Shown here in pieces: positions 48,334 to 57,912 of a DNA stretch of 64,000 bases. The stretch spans positions 4,898,001 to 4,962,000 of the forward strand of contig NZ_CP073105.1 of NCBI RefSeq assembly GCF_018138085.1, read 5' to 3'. The notes below the pieces were generated by a model. It saw only the letters and a program-made list of their open reading frames with translations. It did no database searches and was not told where the DNA came from. The position numbers and the translations under genes were made by a program. Numbering within the stretch: the stretch's first letter is position 1; the number at the start of each line of letters is the position of its first letter. This stretch comes from Stutzerimonas stutzeri (GTDB lineage: Bacteria; Pseudomonadota; Gammaproteobacteria; Pseudomonadales; Pseudomonadaceae).

Positions 48334-49926
48334 TCAGCGAATGGCTACCAATTTCTGCCAGCGGTAGTGGAACTGGCGCGCGGTCATGCCCAGCAGCTGA
48401 GCGGCGCGCGTCTTGTTTCCGCCACAGCGGTCCAGCGCCTGGCGCAGCGCATCGGCAGTATGGGAGGTCACCGAGACGTAAGGTCGGATGTCCTCAATAT
48501 AGGCAGGGAGGCTGGGCGGTGACGTGGCCAGGGGAGGTGTCGGCGCAGCTTGCTCGTTCTCCCGTGGCAGGTAGCGGTCGACGTCCGCTGCGCTCAACAG
48601 GGCGTGGTCGGCTAGCAGCACCATTCGCTCAATGACATTGGACAGCTCGCGAATGTTGCCCGGCCACGCATGCCGCTGCAGGCGCTTAATCGCCTCGGCA
48701 CTTAGGCTGACGTTTCGCTGGTTGGCCTGGTTGATCCGGTTGAGGAAGTGCAGCACCAGCACGGGGATGTCAGACCGGCGCTCAGCCAGCGAGGGCAGGC
48801 GTATCGGGATGACGTTTAGCCGGTAGTACAAGTCCTGGCGGAAGTTGCCGGCGGCGACTTCGGTCTCCAGTTCACGGTTAGTGGCTGCCACCAGCCGGAC
48901 GTCGATGTGCAGCTCGCGCTTGGCCCCGAGGCGGGTGATGGTGCCCTCCTGCAGCGTACGTAGCAGCTTGGTCTGCATGGCCAGCGGAAGCTCGCCAATC
49001 TCATCGAGGAAAATGGTGCCGCCATCTGCCTGCTCGAACCAGCCGGCACGCGCCGTTTGCGCCCCGGTGAAGGCGCCTCGCTCGTAGCCGAACAACTCCG
49101 ACTCAAATAGCGAATCGGGAATGGCTGCGCAATTCACGCGGATAAACGGCTTGTCCCGTCTGGGGCTGGACAGGTGCAATGCACGCGCGAACAGCTCCTT
49201 GCCGGTTCCGGACTCGCCGAGCAGCAACACGCTTGCGGTGGTATTCGCAACGCGCTCCAGTTCTGAGAGCGCGCGCAGCAGCTGGGGCGCGCTGCCGATA
49301 ATCCCGTAGCGGCTGGAGCGGGTCTCCAGTGCCCGGGCCAGTAGGGCGTTGCGTTGTTCGAGCGCCTCGGTTTTTTCCCTAAGGTGTTCTTCCAGATGGA
49401 GGATCTGCCCGGCAAACGTCGCCAGGATTCTCAGGATGGTGAGGTCATCTGCCAATGGGCGTGCTCGGCTGCGGATGCGATGGCAGGCCAGTACGCCGAT
49501 GGTGCGCTGGCCGATCTGGATCGGTAATGCGATATAGGAAACCGGCCCGGAAGGGAGGTTGTTACGCGCGACCATGCGGCCGAGAAACAGCGGATCGTTA
49601 TCGATGTCCTGAACGATGATCAACTGACCTCGAGCCAGTACTCGTCCGGTTACACCTTCGTCTGGTGCGTAACGCCCGCGGCTGACTTCGTCTGCGGTCA
49701 GTCCGTAGGCATAGCGGATTCGGCTCGATTGGCCCGATTCGTCGAGCAACACGATTCGCCCGCGGTTCAACCCCAACAGTTCGGACAGTAGGTGAAGCAT
49801 CTCCCTCATTACGGTCTCGGGAGAAAAGTCCCGCCCGGCCAGTGCGGTTACCTGCTGTAGCAGCAACATCTCTTGAGTCCGCCAGAAGGCGGGTGAACTC
49901 TCCGATTCTTTATCACTGCTGTTCAT
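48334..49926 (-). CDS. cynF: Sigma54-dependent Fis-family activator
   Basis: A 530-residue enhancer-binding protein. The N-terminal GAF-type sensor spans about 30-170 ([40 protein letters not shown]). A coiled linker follows. The AAA+ domain has [18 protein letters not shown], the sigma54 contact loop GAFTGA and Walker [13 protein letters not shown]. The Fis-type helix-turn-helix is at the C-terminus ([18 protein letters not shown]). In P. pseudoalcaligenes CECT5344 such an activator (CynF) precedes cynABDS. Here it is separated from cynA by three extra genes and is probably activated by cyanate or a precursor. Confidence 0.88.
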   Translation of the reverse strand: MNSSDKESESSPAFWRTQEMLLLQQVTALAGRDFSPETVMREMLHLLSELLGLNRGRIVLLDESGQSSRIRYAYGLTADEVSRGRYAPDEGVTGRVLARGQLIIVQDIDNDPLFLGRMVARNNLPSGPVSYIALPIQIGQRTIGVLACHRIRSRARPLADDLTILRILATFAGQILHLEEHLREKTEALEQRNALLARALETRSSRYGIIGSAPQLLRALSELERVANTTASVLLLGESGTGKELFARALHLSSPRRDKPFIRVNCAAIPDSLFESELFGYERGAFTGAQTARAGWFEQADGGTIFLDEIGELPLAMQTKLLRTLQEGTITRLGAKRELHIDVRLVAATNRELETEVAAGNFRQDLYYRLNVIPIRLPSLAERRSDIPVLVLHFLNRINQANQRNVSLSAEAIKRLQRHAWPGNIRELSNVIERMVLLADHALLSAADVDRYLPRENEQAAPTPPLATSPPSLPAYIEDIRPYVSVTSHTADALRQALDRCGGNKTRAAQLLGMTARQFHYRWQKLVAIR

Positions 49927-50045
49927 GATGGCCTTACCTTGTCTGACATAAGCGAAGTGTCAGTGGGCATTCGAAGCAATTTGCGGGCCCAGCTAACGAC
50001 TTTCCCGCTAGCTGCAGATACCGGCGTTTGACTGGGTTTGCCGGG

Positions 50046-50175
50046 TCAAGCCGGCATACTCCGTACATCTCGCCTGACGGCCTGAGGCGGCACACCGAAG
50101 CCGCGGACGAAGGCTTCGCGTAGATGGCGCCGGTCGCGGAAGCCCGTTTCACGGGCGATGGTCTGCCAGCGCTTT
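50046..50175 (-). pseudogene. AraC-family regulator, 3' remnant
   Basis: The frame encodes about 40 residues: QTIARETGFRDRRHLREAFV and RGFGVPPQAVRRD, the last helix-turn-helix of AraC/GlxA-type regulators. The remaining gene is missing upstream, and no start codon is present. It is a debris gene between the cyn cluster and the Tn7-like module. Confidence 0.7.
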
Positions 50176-50179
50176 TCAA

Positions 50180-50617
50180 ATTCAGGCGGTGACAGGACAG
50201 CAGGCTGCGGTTCGCGAGCGACTACAGGCGCGGCGATAAAAGCATGAACTCGTCGTATCCGATCAACGGGCTTGAACCTCTCCTAGTTTCGTAGACGCCT
50301 GTGAACCACAAATTGAGCTTCGTGAACGCCCGCTTCTGGCCGGAAGCGGGCAGCGTAAATCAGGCGCCCAGAACGGATTCTATAATCACTCTATAATTGA
50401 CTATAAAAGCCTATAATGCCCACTCTAGAGAGTTCTAGCCCCTTCATTGCGAAGCTGGAAAATTCCTTGCTCTAATGGTGCACCTACGGGGGCTGGCAGG
50501 CCTATTCAACCTCACCGGTGTGCGGCGGCCGAATACCAGCCATTCGATAGTGTGCCGAGCGGGTGGGTAATAGAGCAGGTCACTTTGAACCGAAACAGGG
50601 GCAGCGCCACAGGCCCC
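50180..50617. other. Gene-free stretch with phased CTATAA repeats before tniQ2
   Basis: No gene is recognised. Notable are a hairpin CCGCTTC-TGGCC-GGAAGCGG at about 50330-50348, four CTATAA units at 50380, 50391, 50401 and 50411, and an AT-rich border. The rest is GC-rich and unassigned. Confidence 0.5.
50380..50417. repeat. Four CTATAA(T/A) direct repeats with 10-11 bp period
   Basis: CTATAAT, CTATAAT, CTATAAA and CTATAAT start at 50380, 50391, 50401 and 50411, all on one face of the helix. Such phased repeats are operators or protein-binding arrays. There is no regulator gene next to them. Confidence 0.6.
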
Positions 50618-52312
50618 TCACTCACCGCTGCTTTTTTCCAGTTGCCCAGCTACAGCCTTATTCCGATAGTATGCAGTACCTCCCAGAACCCGGTTGAAGT
50701 CAGGAGGTCCCTGCCAATCCCTTGGTACACCAGTGGACTTAAGCAGGTTTTCTGAGTCCACGCCGTTTCTTAAAAACTCCTCCAAGTCCCACTCAAAAAA
50801 ACTGACGAGGGTTTGAAAAATAGTGTTCGACACGCTGGAAACCAGACCCAGGCTTCCAGTGTTCATCGGAAGTTTTAGCCTCTTCATATCGGCAAGAGCA
50901 CAAATTAGCCTTCTCAATCGAAAGTGCCAAACAGACTCCATGAGGAGTTCAGCCTGCTGAGAAGCCAAGGGGAATCTACGTTTACGTAATTTTGGGCAGG
51001 GAGGTAAACGCACGGGTAGGAGTTTCTGCAGATTACTGAGATTAACCCGCTTCTGTCCTTTGGAAATTCGATAAAGATCCTCAGCACCCGCTAGAAGAAC
51101 GGCAGCAAACGCGCTGTCTCGGGGATCGCTAACCTCCTCGACTACTTCAGGTACGTGCTTTGGCGTACTGAGCTTCTCCATCAACCATGCGTTGTCGTGC
51201 TCCGTAAGCCAGCGGGTGGCTTGGTAAGCGTTATCCCAGAGATACCCCAAATCGACATTCGCTCGTACAGCCAAGATCGTGTCTATTTTCTGACGATGCT
51301 GCGCCTTCCTACCAAGCTGAGGCTTTTCCAACTTTAAACGTAATTTTGCACCTGCCGCGTGCTGAAGAATGAGTTCTTTCTGCAAGGCGGACTCAAAGTC
51401 ATCCGCGCTCCCAAATAAATGCTGCGCAATGATCATATGCCGGGCGAGGGGCATATCCATCTGGCCATTGTAAAATCTAAACCGTATCCATTGATCGTGT
51501 TTACCTGCTTCATAAGCTTTGTCCATTCGAGACAGGGCTTCATCTCCATATTTCGTGCGGATACTGTCAAATAGTTTCGCAGTACCAACAAGGTTTCCGT
51601 GTACGAAACCTCGCTTTCTGCATTGTCGTACATAACTTGCACCTAACGTTTCACAACTCATTAGCGGAAACTTACGCTGCAGTACTTCGTAGGCGAACTG
51701 CGCAAAATTCTTTTCCAGCACAGTGCCCTGCCTAACTGTCGCAGGATCGAGAGCGCTCCAGCCGCATACACACGGATCAGTCGGATTTGGAAGTAGCCGA
51801 AGCTTACGGAAGAACGGGTGAGAGCATTTGGGGCACGCGTGAATCAGCGGCTCACCATGACGCCAGCAGACTGACACACCAGGCAAATGGTGTGAGCGAT
51901 GCCAGTATGCGTACCCCGTTTCAAGCAGATCCTGCTGCACACAGGTGGAGCAGAGCTTAGCCTTCCCGTGGACCGCACCCTCTCGGCGGGGAATACGAGC
52001 CACCCCAAATAAACTGGAGCCTGCTGGGGCATTCTCCACCCCTTGGCTGACCCCTAGAAAGGGCCTGTAAGCTGGAAACATCGTATTGGTACAGATCAGC
52101 TCGTCGAGATTGCTTTCTGGATCACCAGGTAGTCTGGCAGCAAGCACTTCAATCTGCTTTGGCAGGAGCCCTACGCTGAAGGGTGCCGAGCCAAACAGGT
52201 CTTGGAAGGTTTCAGCTGCAGTCCTGTTACCTGAAAGGAAGTGGTAGCGCGTGATACGAGAATGCAACATCTCGTCCGGCATGGACATGGGGAAAAATAG
52301 CAGATCAGACAT
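50618..52312 (-). CDS. Second TniQ-family targeting protein (TnsD paralogue)
   Basis: A 564-residue protein starting with the TniQ pattern MSDLLFFPMSMPDEMLHSRI and a zinc motif CSTCVQQDLLETGYAYWHRSHHLPGV...CWRHG. A second Cys-rich knuckle follows (HACPKCSHPFF...CVCGW). The C-terminal 300 residues differ from TnsD and carry no clear helix-turn-helix. It is separated from tnsD by 294 bases with its own AT-rich promoter region, so it may be expressed independently. TniQ proteins recruit TnsC to specific targets; a second one suggests a second target site or a conjugation-type pathway. Target unknown. Confidence 0.85.
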   Translation of the reverse strand: MSDLLFFPMSMPDEMLHSRITRYHFLSGNRTAAETFQDLFGSAPFSVGLLPKQIEVLAARLPGDPESNLDELICTNTMFPAYRPFLGVSQGVENAPAGSSLFGVARIPRREGAVHGKAKLCSTCVQQDLLETGYAYWHRSHHLPGVSVCWRHGEPLIHACPKCSHPFFRKLRLLPNPTDPCVCGWSALDPATVRQGTVLEKNFAQFAYEVLQRKFPLMSCETLGASYVRQCRKRGFVHGNLVGTAKLFDSIRTKYGDEALSRMDKAYEAGKHDQWIRFRFYNGQMDMPLARHMIIAQHLFGSADDFESALQKELILQHAAGAKLRLKLEKPQLGRKAQHRQKIDTILAVRANVDLGYLWDNAYQATRWLTEHDNAWLMEKLSTPKHVPEVVEEVSDPRDSAFAAVLLAGAEDLYRISKGQKRVNLSNLQKLLPVRLPPCPKLRKRRFPLASQQAELLMESVWHFRLRRLICALADMKRLKLPMNTGSLGLVSSVSNTIFQTLVSFFEWDLEEFLRNGVDSENLLKSTGVPRDWQGPPDFNRVLGGTAYYRNKAVAGQLEKSSGE

Positions 52313-52606
52313 CGATAATTAACTAACGAGATAATGTTTGGAAGTACACGCATTCTGCGACGCGGCGTATTTTTAACACATAACATAAGGTTTTACAGAG
52401 TAAGTATATTAAAAGCACACGAAAATATGGCGAACAGGAGCCACACCAATTTTGCACTCTCACACTTTTTTGCGAAAAGCAGTTAACTCAGGTTTGCACC
52501 AGCAATATCATGAGCCACACCCTAATGAGGGTCTTACGAAGGCTCACACTTTCTTAAAAATATGTACGAAGAAAAGTGAAACAGTGCCGCGCAGTGGTGC
52601 ACGTGA
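52313..52606. other. AT-rich intergenic region with paired repeats before tniQ2
   Basis: No gene. GAGCCACACC occurs at 52438 and 52512; CTCACACTTT occurs at 52459 and 52543. The two pairs thus have gaps of 21 and 31 bases, one helical turn apart. It probably holds the promoter of the second tniQ gene, and the repeats may bind a regulator or transposition protein. Confidence 0.5.
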
Positions 52607-54271
52607 CTACGGTCTGATGCAAGCAGTCCGATACAATGCTGACCGGGTTACGCTTCGCTGCTCGTCTGCCAGCTTCTCCTTGGCCCATTGCAGGCGACGA
52701 ACGTGAAACTCCTCAATAGACTCGCACGTCTGCTCCAGTGCTCTGGCGCAAAGGGGTAGCTTGGAGAGTTGTTTCTCAAGGCGTGAAAGGACATGCAGCT
52801 CTCGCCCTATCCTAGCGCGAGAGATCAAAATAGGCTTTCCCGATCCTGCTCGAAGGCGCTGCGCACAGCACCTGATCTGTTCAGCAAGATTCGCGTCGAG
52901 AGTAGCGAATGTATCGGTGTTATCAGCGCGGCTTGTATGAGCACCTGCATGTTTGGCGATGCAGCCTGAGAGCCAGTTTCGATCATGGCGATACAGCCAC
53001 ATGTAATCTTTGCATTGGTGAGCTTGCAGGCCCCGATATTCAACCTCGAAAGTTGCTCGGCGCCTGAGGCGCTTGCTTTGAAATCTTGCGTCTTTCCAGA
53101 CCTGCGAGCCGCCATCGACGGCACGAATGGTTCGATACACATACACTTGGGAGACTCCAAGCACAGAGGCGATCTGCCGAGCCTCGCACCCTGCAAGTGC
53201 TAGCTCCCAAACAGCAGCAGGTAAGCCTTCTAGCCCCTCTAGCAGGGCCTTAGAAAGTTTCGCTTTTGGGTAGCCGACACCAGTTGGCGATGATCGCTTA
53301 ACAGCTGGCGTTGATGGTTTGTCGCTGCACTGGAGATGAGCCAGATCAACCCCAAGGGCGGTGGCCAGCACAATGTATTTGAGTGGGTGGTGCGTATGCC
53401 TTGGCCTCCGTAGCAGCTTGGTGACCCAAGTCGCGGGTAGATCTGCGGGTGACTCTCCTAGAATCGAGTATTCCCAAGCTGCAGGCAGAGCGTTGAAAAC
53501 GCCGGCCATATGTGCGGCCAAACGGCATAGATCCAGCCGGTGCGATGCGCCATGGGTCAGGCCTAACTCTACAGCTCTTTGAACAAGGCAAGAGCGCACT
53601 GCAGTGGGTGAAAGAGGTTTGAGGTCTAGCGCAAGCAATTGCATTGATCGGAGCGCTATTTGACGCAGCACTGGATAAGCCTCCAGATCAGCATCGACCT
53701 GATATGAATGAGCTTGTACATCGTCTTCGTCAGGCAGGTGGAGCTGCCATGAGTTGCGGCTATACCAACTGGGATCCACCACCTTGAGCGAATGGCCGTG
53801 GTGGGGACATACCAATACACCGGGAAGCTGGTGAACACGGTGCCAGTACGCTGCGCCAACCCGAACGATATCCTCATTGAGGCAAGCAGGACAGAATCGT
53901 ACTCTCGAAGCGACCTCGATCCGACTGGCGTTGACTCCTAATTTCAGCATCAGCCACTTGCCGGCCCCGGCCATTGAGGTACGAGCATGCCGCACCTGAT
54001 CGTCGGTGAGAAAGGGCGCGTAATAGGGCAGAACGGTATGGCATGTAATTATTTTGGATACCGAGAGATCCGTGGCAGGTGGAAGTGACTCGGCTAAGTC
54101 ACCCAATCGACAGGGAAACGCTACGTTCTGTGTGTATGAGATTGCAGCCCTATCGCCAGCGAAAGCGGCTTTTCGGCTATGCCCGCCACAAAGCCGGGCA
54201 TAGCGGGATAGGACACTGTGAAGCGTCTCGTCGGGGAACGCAGCAGGGAAGAAATGGAATTTCAGCTCCAT
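52607..54271 (-). CDS. tnsD: TnsD target-site selector
   Basis: A 554-residue TniQ/TnsD-type protein. The N-terminus (FFPAAFPDETLHSVLSRYARL) is followed by a CCCH zinc motif CPACLNEDIVRVGAAYWHRVHQLPGVLVCPHH near 128-160. A helix-turn-helix sits near 365-395 (GCEARQIASVLGVSQVYVYRTI), as expected for a protein that binds the end of glmS. It follows tnsC by 15 bases. The insertion next to glmS in this window argues that it is the glmS-specific selector. Confidence 0.9.
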   Translation of the reverse strand: MELKFHFFPAAFPDETLHSVLSRYARLCGGHSRKAAFAGDRAAISYTQNVAFPCRLGDLAESLPPATDLSVSKIITCHTVLPYYAPFLTDDQVRHARTSMAGAGKWLMLKLGVNASRIEVASRVRFCPACLNEDIVRVGAAYWHRVHQLPGVLVCPHHGHSLKVVDPSWYSRNSWQLHLPDEDDVQAHSYQVDADLEAYPVLRQIALRSMQLLALDLKPLSPTAVRSCLVQRAVELGLTHGASHRLDLCRLAAHMAGVFNALPAAWEYSILGESPADLPATWVTKLLRRPRHTHHPLKYIVLATALGVDLAHLQCSDKPSTPAVKRSSPTGVGYPKAKLSKALLEGLEGLPAAVWELALAGCEARQIASVLGVSQVYVYRTIRAVDGGSQVWKDARFQSKRLRRRATFEVEYRGLQAHQCKDYMWLYRHDRNWLSGCIAKHAGAHTSRADNTDTFATLDANLAEQIRCCAQRLRAGSGKPILISRARIGRELHVLSRLEKQLSKLPLCARALEQTCESIEEFHVRRLQWAKEKLADEQRSVTRSALYRTACIRP

Positions 54272-54286
54272 TACACGACCCTCGAA

Positions 54287-55747
54287 TCATAATCGGCGGT
54301 AGGCCGGCGAGAACTCGAAGAGATCCCTGGTTATCCAGCCAGCTGACTTCAGTTCTGCAAGGGTGTCGGGATGCTCGCTGAACACCTTCGCTTCAGAAGC
54401 CTCCACGGCAACTGCTGAAGGCGCATTAGGTTTGCTCACAGTAGCTTCCGGTAACGCAGTATTTGCCCGTGCAGCTGGAGTTACGCCTCGAAGCAAAGCG
54501 AGACGGTCTGCTCGCCCAAGTCCGTTGAACGCCATCATTTCCATCAACTGCTCCTCTATGGGAAGCAGGTCGTCGAACTTGCGCATGCGACTAGGGTCGC
54601 GACTACGCAGAGCCGATAGCGCTGGCCTGAGTATTTGCATCTTGGAATTGCTTACTTTGACGATCGTCTCGGCAGTCAGACACTCGGAGCCACTCTGAAT
54701 TGCATAGCGCTGGCTCAGCACCAATAACTTAACCAGGAAGTCAGTCACACCCTGGGTGTGCTCGTACAGCGCGTCAAAAATCTCAGGAGTCAGTTCAGCC
54801 GCCTGCTTGCACCACTGATAGCTCCAAAGGTTCTCGACCAGAAAACGCCACTCGTCATCCTCCTTCTCGAAGCGCTTGAACTCGATCATCCCCCCACCGC
54901 AACTGCGCCTGGCGACACGCATTACGTCCGAGAACAGACTGACCATCGAATTCGTCCCGATGAACACGACCGGGATACCGATATTGTTCACCAGGTGAAG
55001 GAAGAAATTCAGCATGCTTTCCTTACCCCCGGTCTTGGCCAGGTGAAGGTTCTGCAGCTCATCAATGAGCAAGGCGCCGATAAAAAACGTGCTGGCTACC
55101 TGTTCCATCTGCTGAAGCGCATCGTTGATATTTCGATGCCGGTGGCGCTTGTGGTAGTCCTGATCGCCGAGTGCCTGGCCAACCGCGTGGAAGAACTGCT
55201 GACAAAATCCAGCCAACGAGCCATCTCGTGGACAATCAAGCTTGAGCCAGGTGATCTGGGTGTGGACGAATTGCTGACCCTCATAACGCTCATGTCGGAT
55301 CGTCTGAGGGTACAAGCTTAAAATGGCATGCAGTGCGGTGGACTTCCCAATACCACTCAGTCCCACAACGCTGAAAGTGTCAGCTGTTGATTTGAAAGCA
55401 TCGTGATAGCGCTGAGCCCCTGACAAAGAATGCAGGTGCCTGACTGTGGAGGCGCTAGTTGGATTACGGCCAACATATCCACGACGGATCAGCAGAGATA
55501 ACAGGGACTCTAGCTCTAGGTGCAGCAGAAACGGCTGCACAACCGTCCTCAAGCGATCAATACAGTGAATCCGCATTGCCCCGTCGAGCTCTAGCTCCTC
55601 AGGTGCTACCGGCTGGGGAAAATTTGATATCAGCTCGGCAGCCGCCGCTTCGTCAAGAATTGGTGGCAGCGCTTCGATCAGAGGGTTTCCCGCGTACTCA
55701 GTGATGGCCTGCTTCGTATAGCTCGCAAGAGCTTTAGCACCTCTCAT
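54287..55747 (-). CDS. tnsC: TnsC AAA+ regulator of transposition
   Basis: A 486-residue ATPase: Walker A VVGLSGIGKSTALHAIL near 130, Walker B IGALLIDELQNLHLAKTGGKE near 225, sensor-type GTNS (VVFIGTNSMV). It links the target-bound TnsD or TniQ to the TnsAB transposase and mediates target immunity. The start overlaps the tnsB stop. The C-terminal tail ends with WITRDLFEFSPAYRRL. Shorter than the Tn7 protein (555). Confidence 0.92.
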   Translation of the reverse strand: MRGAKALASYTKQAITEYAGNPLIEALPPILDEAAAAELISNFPQPVAPEELELDGAMRIHCIDRLRTVVQPFLLHLELESLLSLLIRRGYVGRNPTSASTVRHLHSLSGAQRYHDAFKSTADTFSVVGLSGIGKSTALHAILSLYPQTIRHERYEGQQFVHTQITWLKLDCPRDGSLAGFCQQFFHAVGQALGDQDYHKRHRHRNINDALQQMEQVASTFFIGALLIDELQNLHLAKTGGKESMLNFFLHLVNNIGIPVVFIGTNSMVSLFSDVMRVARRSCGGGMIEFKRFEKEDDEWRFLVENLWSYQWCKQAAELTPEIFDALYEHTQGVTDFLVKLLVLSQRYAIQSGSECLTAETIVKVSNSKMQILRPALSALRSRDPSRMRKFDDLLPIEEQLMEMMAFNGLGRADRLALLRGVTPAARANTALPEATVSKPNAPSAVAVEASEAKVFSEHPDTLAELKSAGWITRDLFEFSPAYRRL

Positions 55748-57912
55748 TTGGGCTGCCCCGGGCGAACTCTTTTGAGTAAATCGATAACCTGCGCGGTGCG
55801 CGGCCCAGCGTACGACTCTCTGACAATGGAAGGGCTCTGAGCATCAGGTTGAACGGGATCCGCACGTATACCGTCAGGTACAGTCGCTTGCTCTCGCTCC
55901 AATAACCGCTCTTCCGTACGATTCTCGCGGATATTAGCCACTGCTTCAGCCTTAGAGCCGGCTGCGGGTTCAAGCTTTTTCTCGGCCATTGCATTGCCGA
56001 CAATTTGCTCAACTTTATCGACCAAGCCAACTTGGCTTTCCCGTTCAGCTCGTTTGTGAGCTGGCGGCACTTGCCTGTAGGCCTCCAAGAGGTCGTAGAT
56101 CTCGTCCGAGCGATAATCCGCATACTTCGCATCCGACCTCCGCAGGTCGCAACGCAGGAACTCCTTGTTCTCGTCCTGGATCCAGATGTGCGCCGCAGAG
56201 TTCGGATCAAACCAGCAATCAATCGCCCAGACGCCATTGCGACGCGCTTTTGCGAACCAGTTTTTTTCGATAGCCATCTCGCAGAGATAATGCATGCCGC
56301 GAAACAACACGCCACCTTTTTGGACGGTGGCCCTTTCCCGAGGCAGCAGATTGAGATAAATCAGCTCGTCAGGTCGCTTGTTAGGCTGGATAAGGTCGTT
56401 CTCTAACGCCCACCGCCAAATCCCCATCGGAGTGGGCTCCACGCCATCGTTCATCATCGCCTGGGTAAGACGATCCGGCTGTCGGTGGAAACGGTTGTAG
56501 TGAAGAATGCACTCGATGAGGACTTGGGTGAACTCCTTCAAATTCAGCGTCGCGTCGAGCCGATAATCACGCTCACCGCGTTCCTTCTCTCGGGCTGCTA
56601 CTCCGCCGGGGAGCCACCTAATACCGGTTAAGTCGTTCAGGATGCCGAAGCGGCTCTCGACCATCGGTTTCCAATCCGGTCGGTATGGCGGGGCCGTCCC
56701 CATATCGATACCCAGGCCAGACGCGAGCCCCTCAGCAGCAGCCCCCAACATTTCACCTCTATCGGCGTAGATTTGATGTGGCAGATGACGACAGTCCCAA
56801 TCCTCAGGAGTGATATCAACACCGTTTTGCGCGCAGAACTCCACCTTGGAGGTGAACGCGTTGAACAGCGCCTGTCGAGCTCCGTTCCAGCTAGGCCCCT
56901 CAAGGCCTACATAAAGGCCAACGATCATCCCTGAGAAACTGTCGACTACGATGTACACCACGGGGCGACCGATAAGCATTCGTCGGGAGTAGCTGTTGAC
57001 CAAGTAAATGTCAGCGATGGTCGCGTCGATCTCGAATTGATGACAAGGACCTCTAAGCCAGTCGCGGACGGTACCGGATAATGGACGGCAATCCTTCAGC
57101 CACTTCGTCAACCCCATGCGTCCACGATCAGTCTCGGTATCATCAAAGAACTGCTTTCCCCAATAATTAAACTGGTTAAACGTCGGAATTTCAGATTGAG
57201 GAAGCAATACGACCTCGTTTTCGGGATTTTTAGAAAGCCGCTTCTCCGAATAATATTTATTGAGCATTTTGTTGTACGCGCTATCAATCGTCGACTTCTT
57301 GTTCTTTACGTAAAGCGCGTAACAAACTCGGATACACTTCTTGTCGATATCGCTTAGTAATTTGGCAGGCGACACTAACACCCCTTGAAACCTTGGCTTT
57401 CGTCCCGGCGGCTTATCAGCGGAGTAATTACGACTCCCAACACCTACAGCAGAATAGTTGTTAAGAAGCGCATTTCTTACTTGCCCGTAAAACCAGTATC
57501 GATACAACAAACGATATAGCGTTTTACGCTGCACACCCGCCTCAGCGGCGCGATCACTTACCAATCGGCCCATCTCGCCATGAACAAATATTTGCCCTGG
57601 ATAGGCCGGGTCCAAAAGTGGCGCAATCAGAGCCCATTTTTGGTCTCTATCACGCCTCGCGCGCTCGTCGAGATCTTCTTCCAAAACCAGTAGAAATTCT
57701 GGCACTGCCATCACCACAGGCTTTGTATCGCCTGATACCAATGACACCCTGAATTCCTCAAGACCAATCGAATACGGCTTCCTAGGAGGATCCGTTAGAT
57801 CCATAACAATCAGTGCGTCGTGCTTCTCGTCGAGGTGAATTGCTCTCGCCATAGTAGAGAGCAAGGAGAGTTCCGTGACAGGCTCAAAGACGTCATTAAC
57901 TGAAATTTTCAT
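55744..57912 (-). CDS. tnsB: TnsB transposase (DDE type)
   Basis: A 722-residue transposase. N-terminal DNA-binding helices contain LVSDRAAEAGVQRKTLYRLLYRYWFYG. The catalytic Asp is in FEIDATIADIYLV, the second Asp in PHQIYADRGEML, and the Glu in MVESRFGILNDL. It cuts the 3' ends and joins them to the target. Slightly longer than the Tn7 protein (702). The ATG overlaps the tnsA stop (ATGA), so the operon is tightly coupled. Its binding sites are the 20-bp repeats at the right end. Confidence 0.94.
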   Translation of the reverse strand: MKISVNDVFEPVTELSLLSTMARAIHLDEKHDALIVMDLTDPPRKPYSIGLEEFRVSLVSGDTKPVVMAVPEFLLVLEEDLDERARRDRDQKWALIAPLLDPAYPGQIFVHGEMGRLVSDRAAEAGVQRKTLYRLLYRYWFYGQVRNALLNNYSAVGVGSRNYSADKPPGRKPRFQGVLVSPAKLLSDIDKKCIRVCYALYVKNKKSTIDSAYNKMLNKYYSEKRLSKNPENEVVLLPQSEIPTFNQFNYWGKQFFDDTETDRGRMGLTKWLKDCRPLSGTVRDWLRGPCHQFEIDATIADIYLVNSYSRRMLIGRPVVYIVVDSFSGMIVGLYVGLEGPSWNGARQALFNAFTSKVEFCAQNGVDITPEDWDCRHLPHQIYADRGEMLGAAAEGLASGLGIDMGTAPPYRPDWKPMVESRFGILNDLTGIRWLPGGVAAREKERGERDYRLDATLNLKEFTQVLIECILHYNRFHRQPDRLTQAMMNDGVEPTPMGIWRWALENDLIQPNKRPDELIYLNLLPRERATVQKGGVLFRGMHYLCEMAIEKNWFAKARRNGVWAIDCWFDPNSAAHIWIQDENKEFLRCDLRRSDAKYADYRSDEIYDLLEAYRQVPPAHKRAERESQVGLVDKVEQIVGNAMAEKKLEPAAGSKAEAVANIRENRTEERLLEREQATVPDGIRADPVQPDAQSPSIVRESYAGPRTAQVIDLLKRVRPGQPK

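Noticed and set aside
50330..50350. CGCTTCTGGCCGGAAGCG considered as a further integrase boundary motif
   Set aside because: Only the first 12 bases agree; it is itself a hairpin and no integrase sequence is nearby.
52438..52552. Paired repeats considered as a mini CRISPR array of a CRISPR-associated Tn7 element
   Set aside because: Only two short units with unequal gaps, no cas genes in the window, and tnsA and tnsD are of the classical type.
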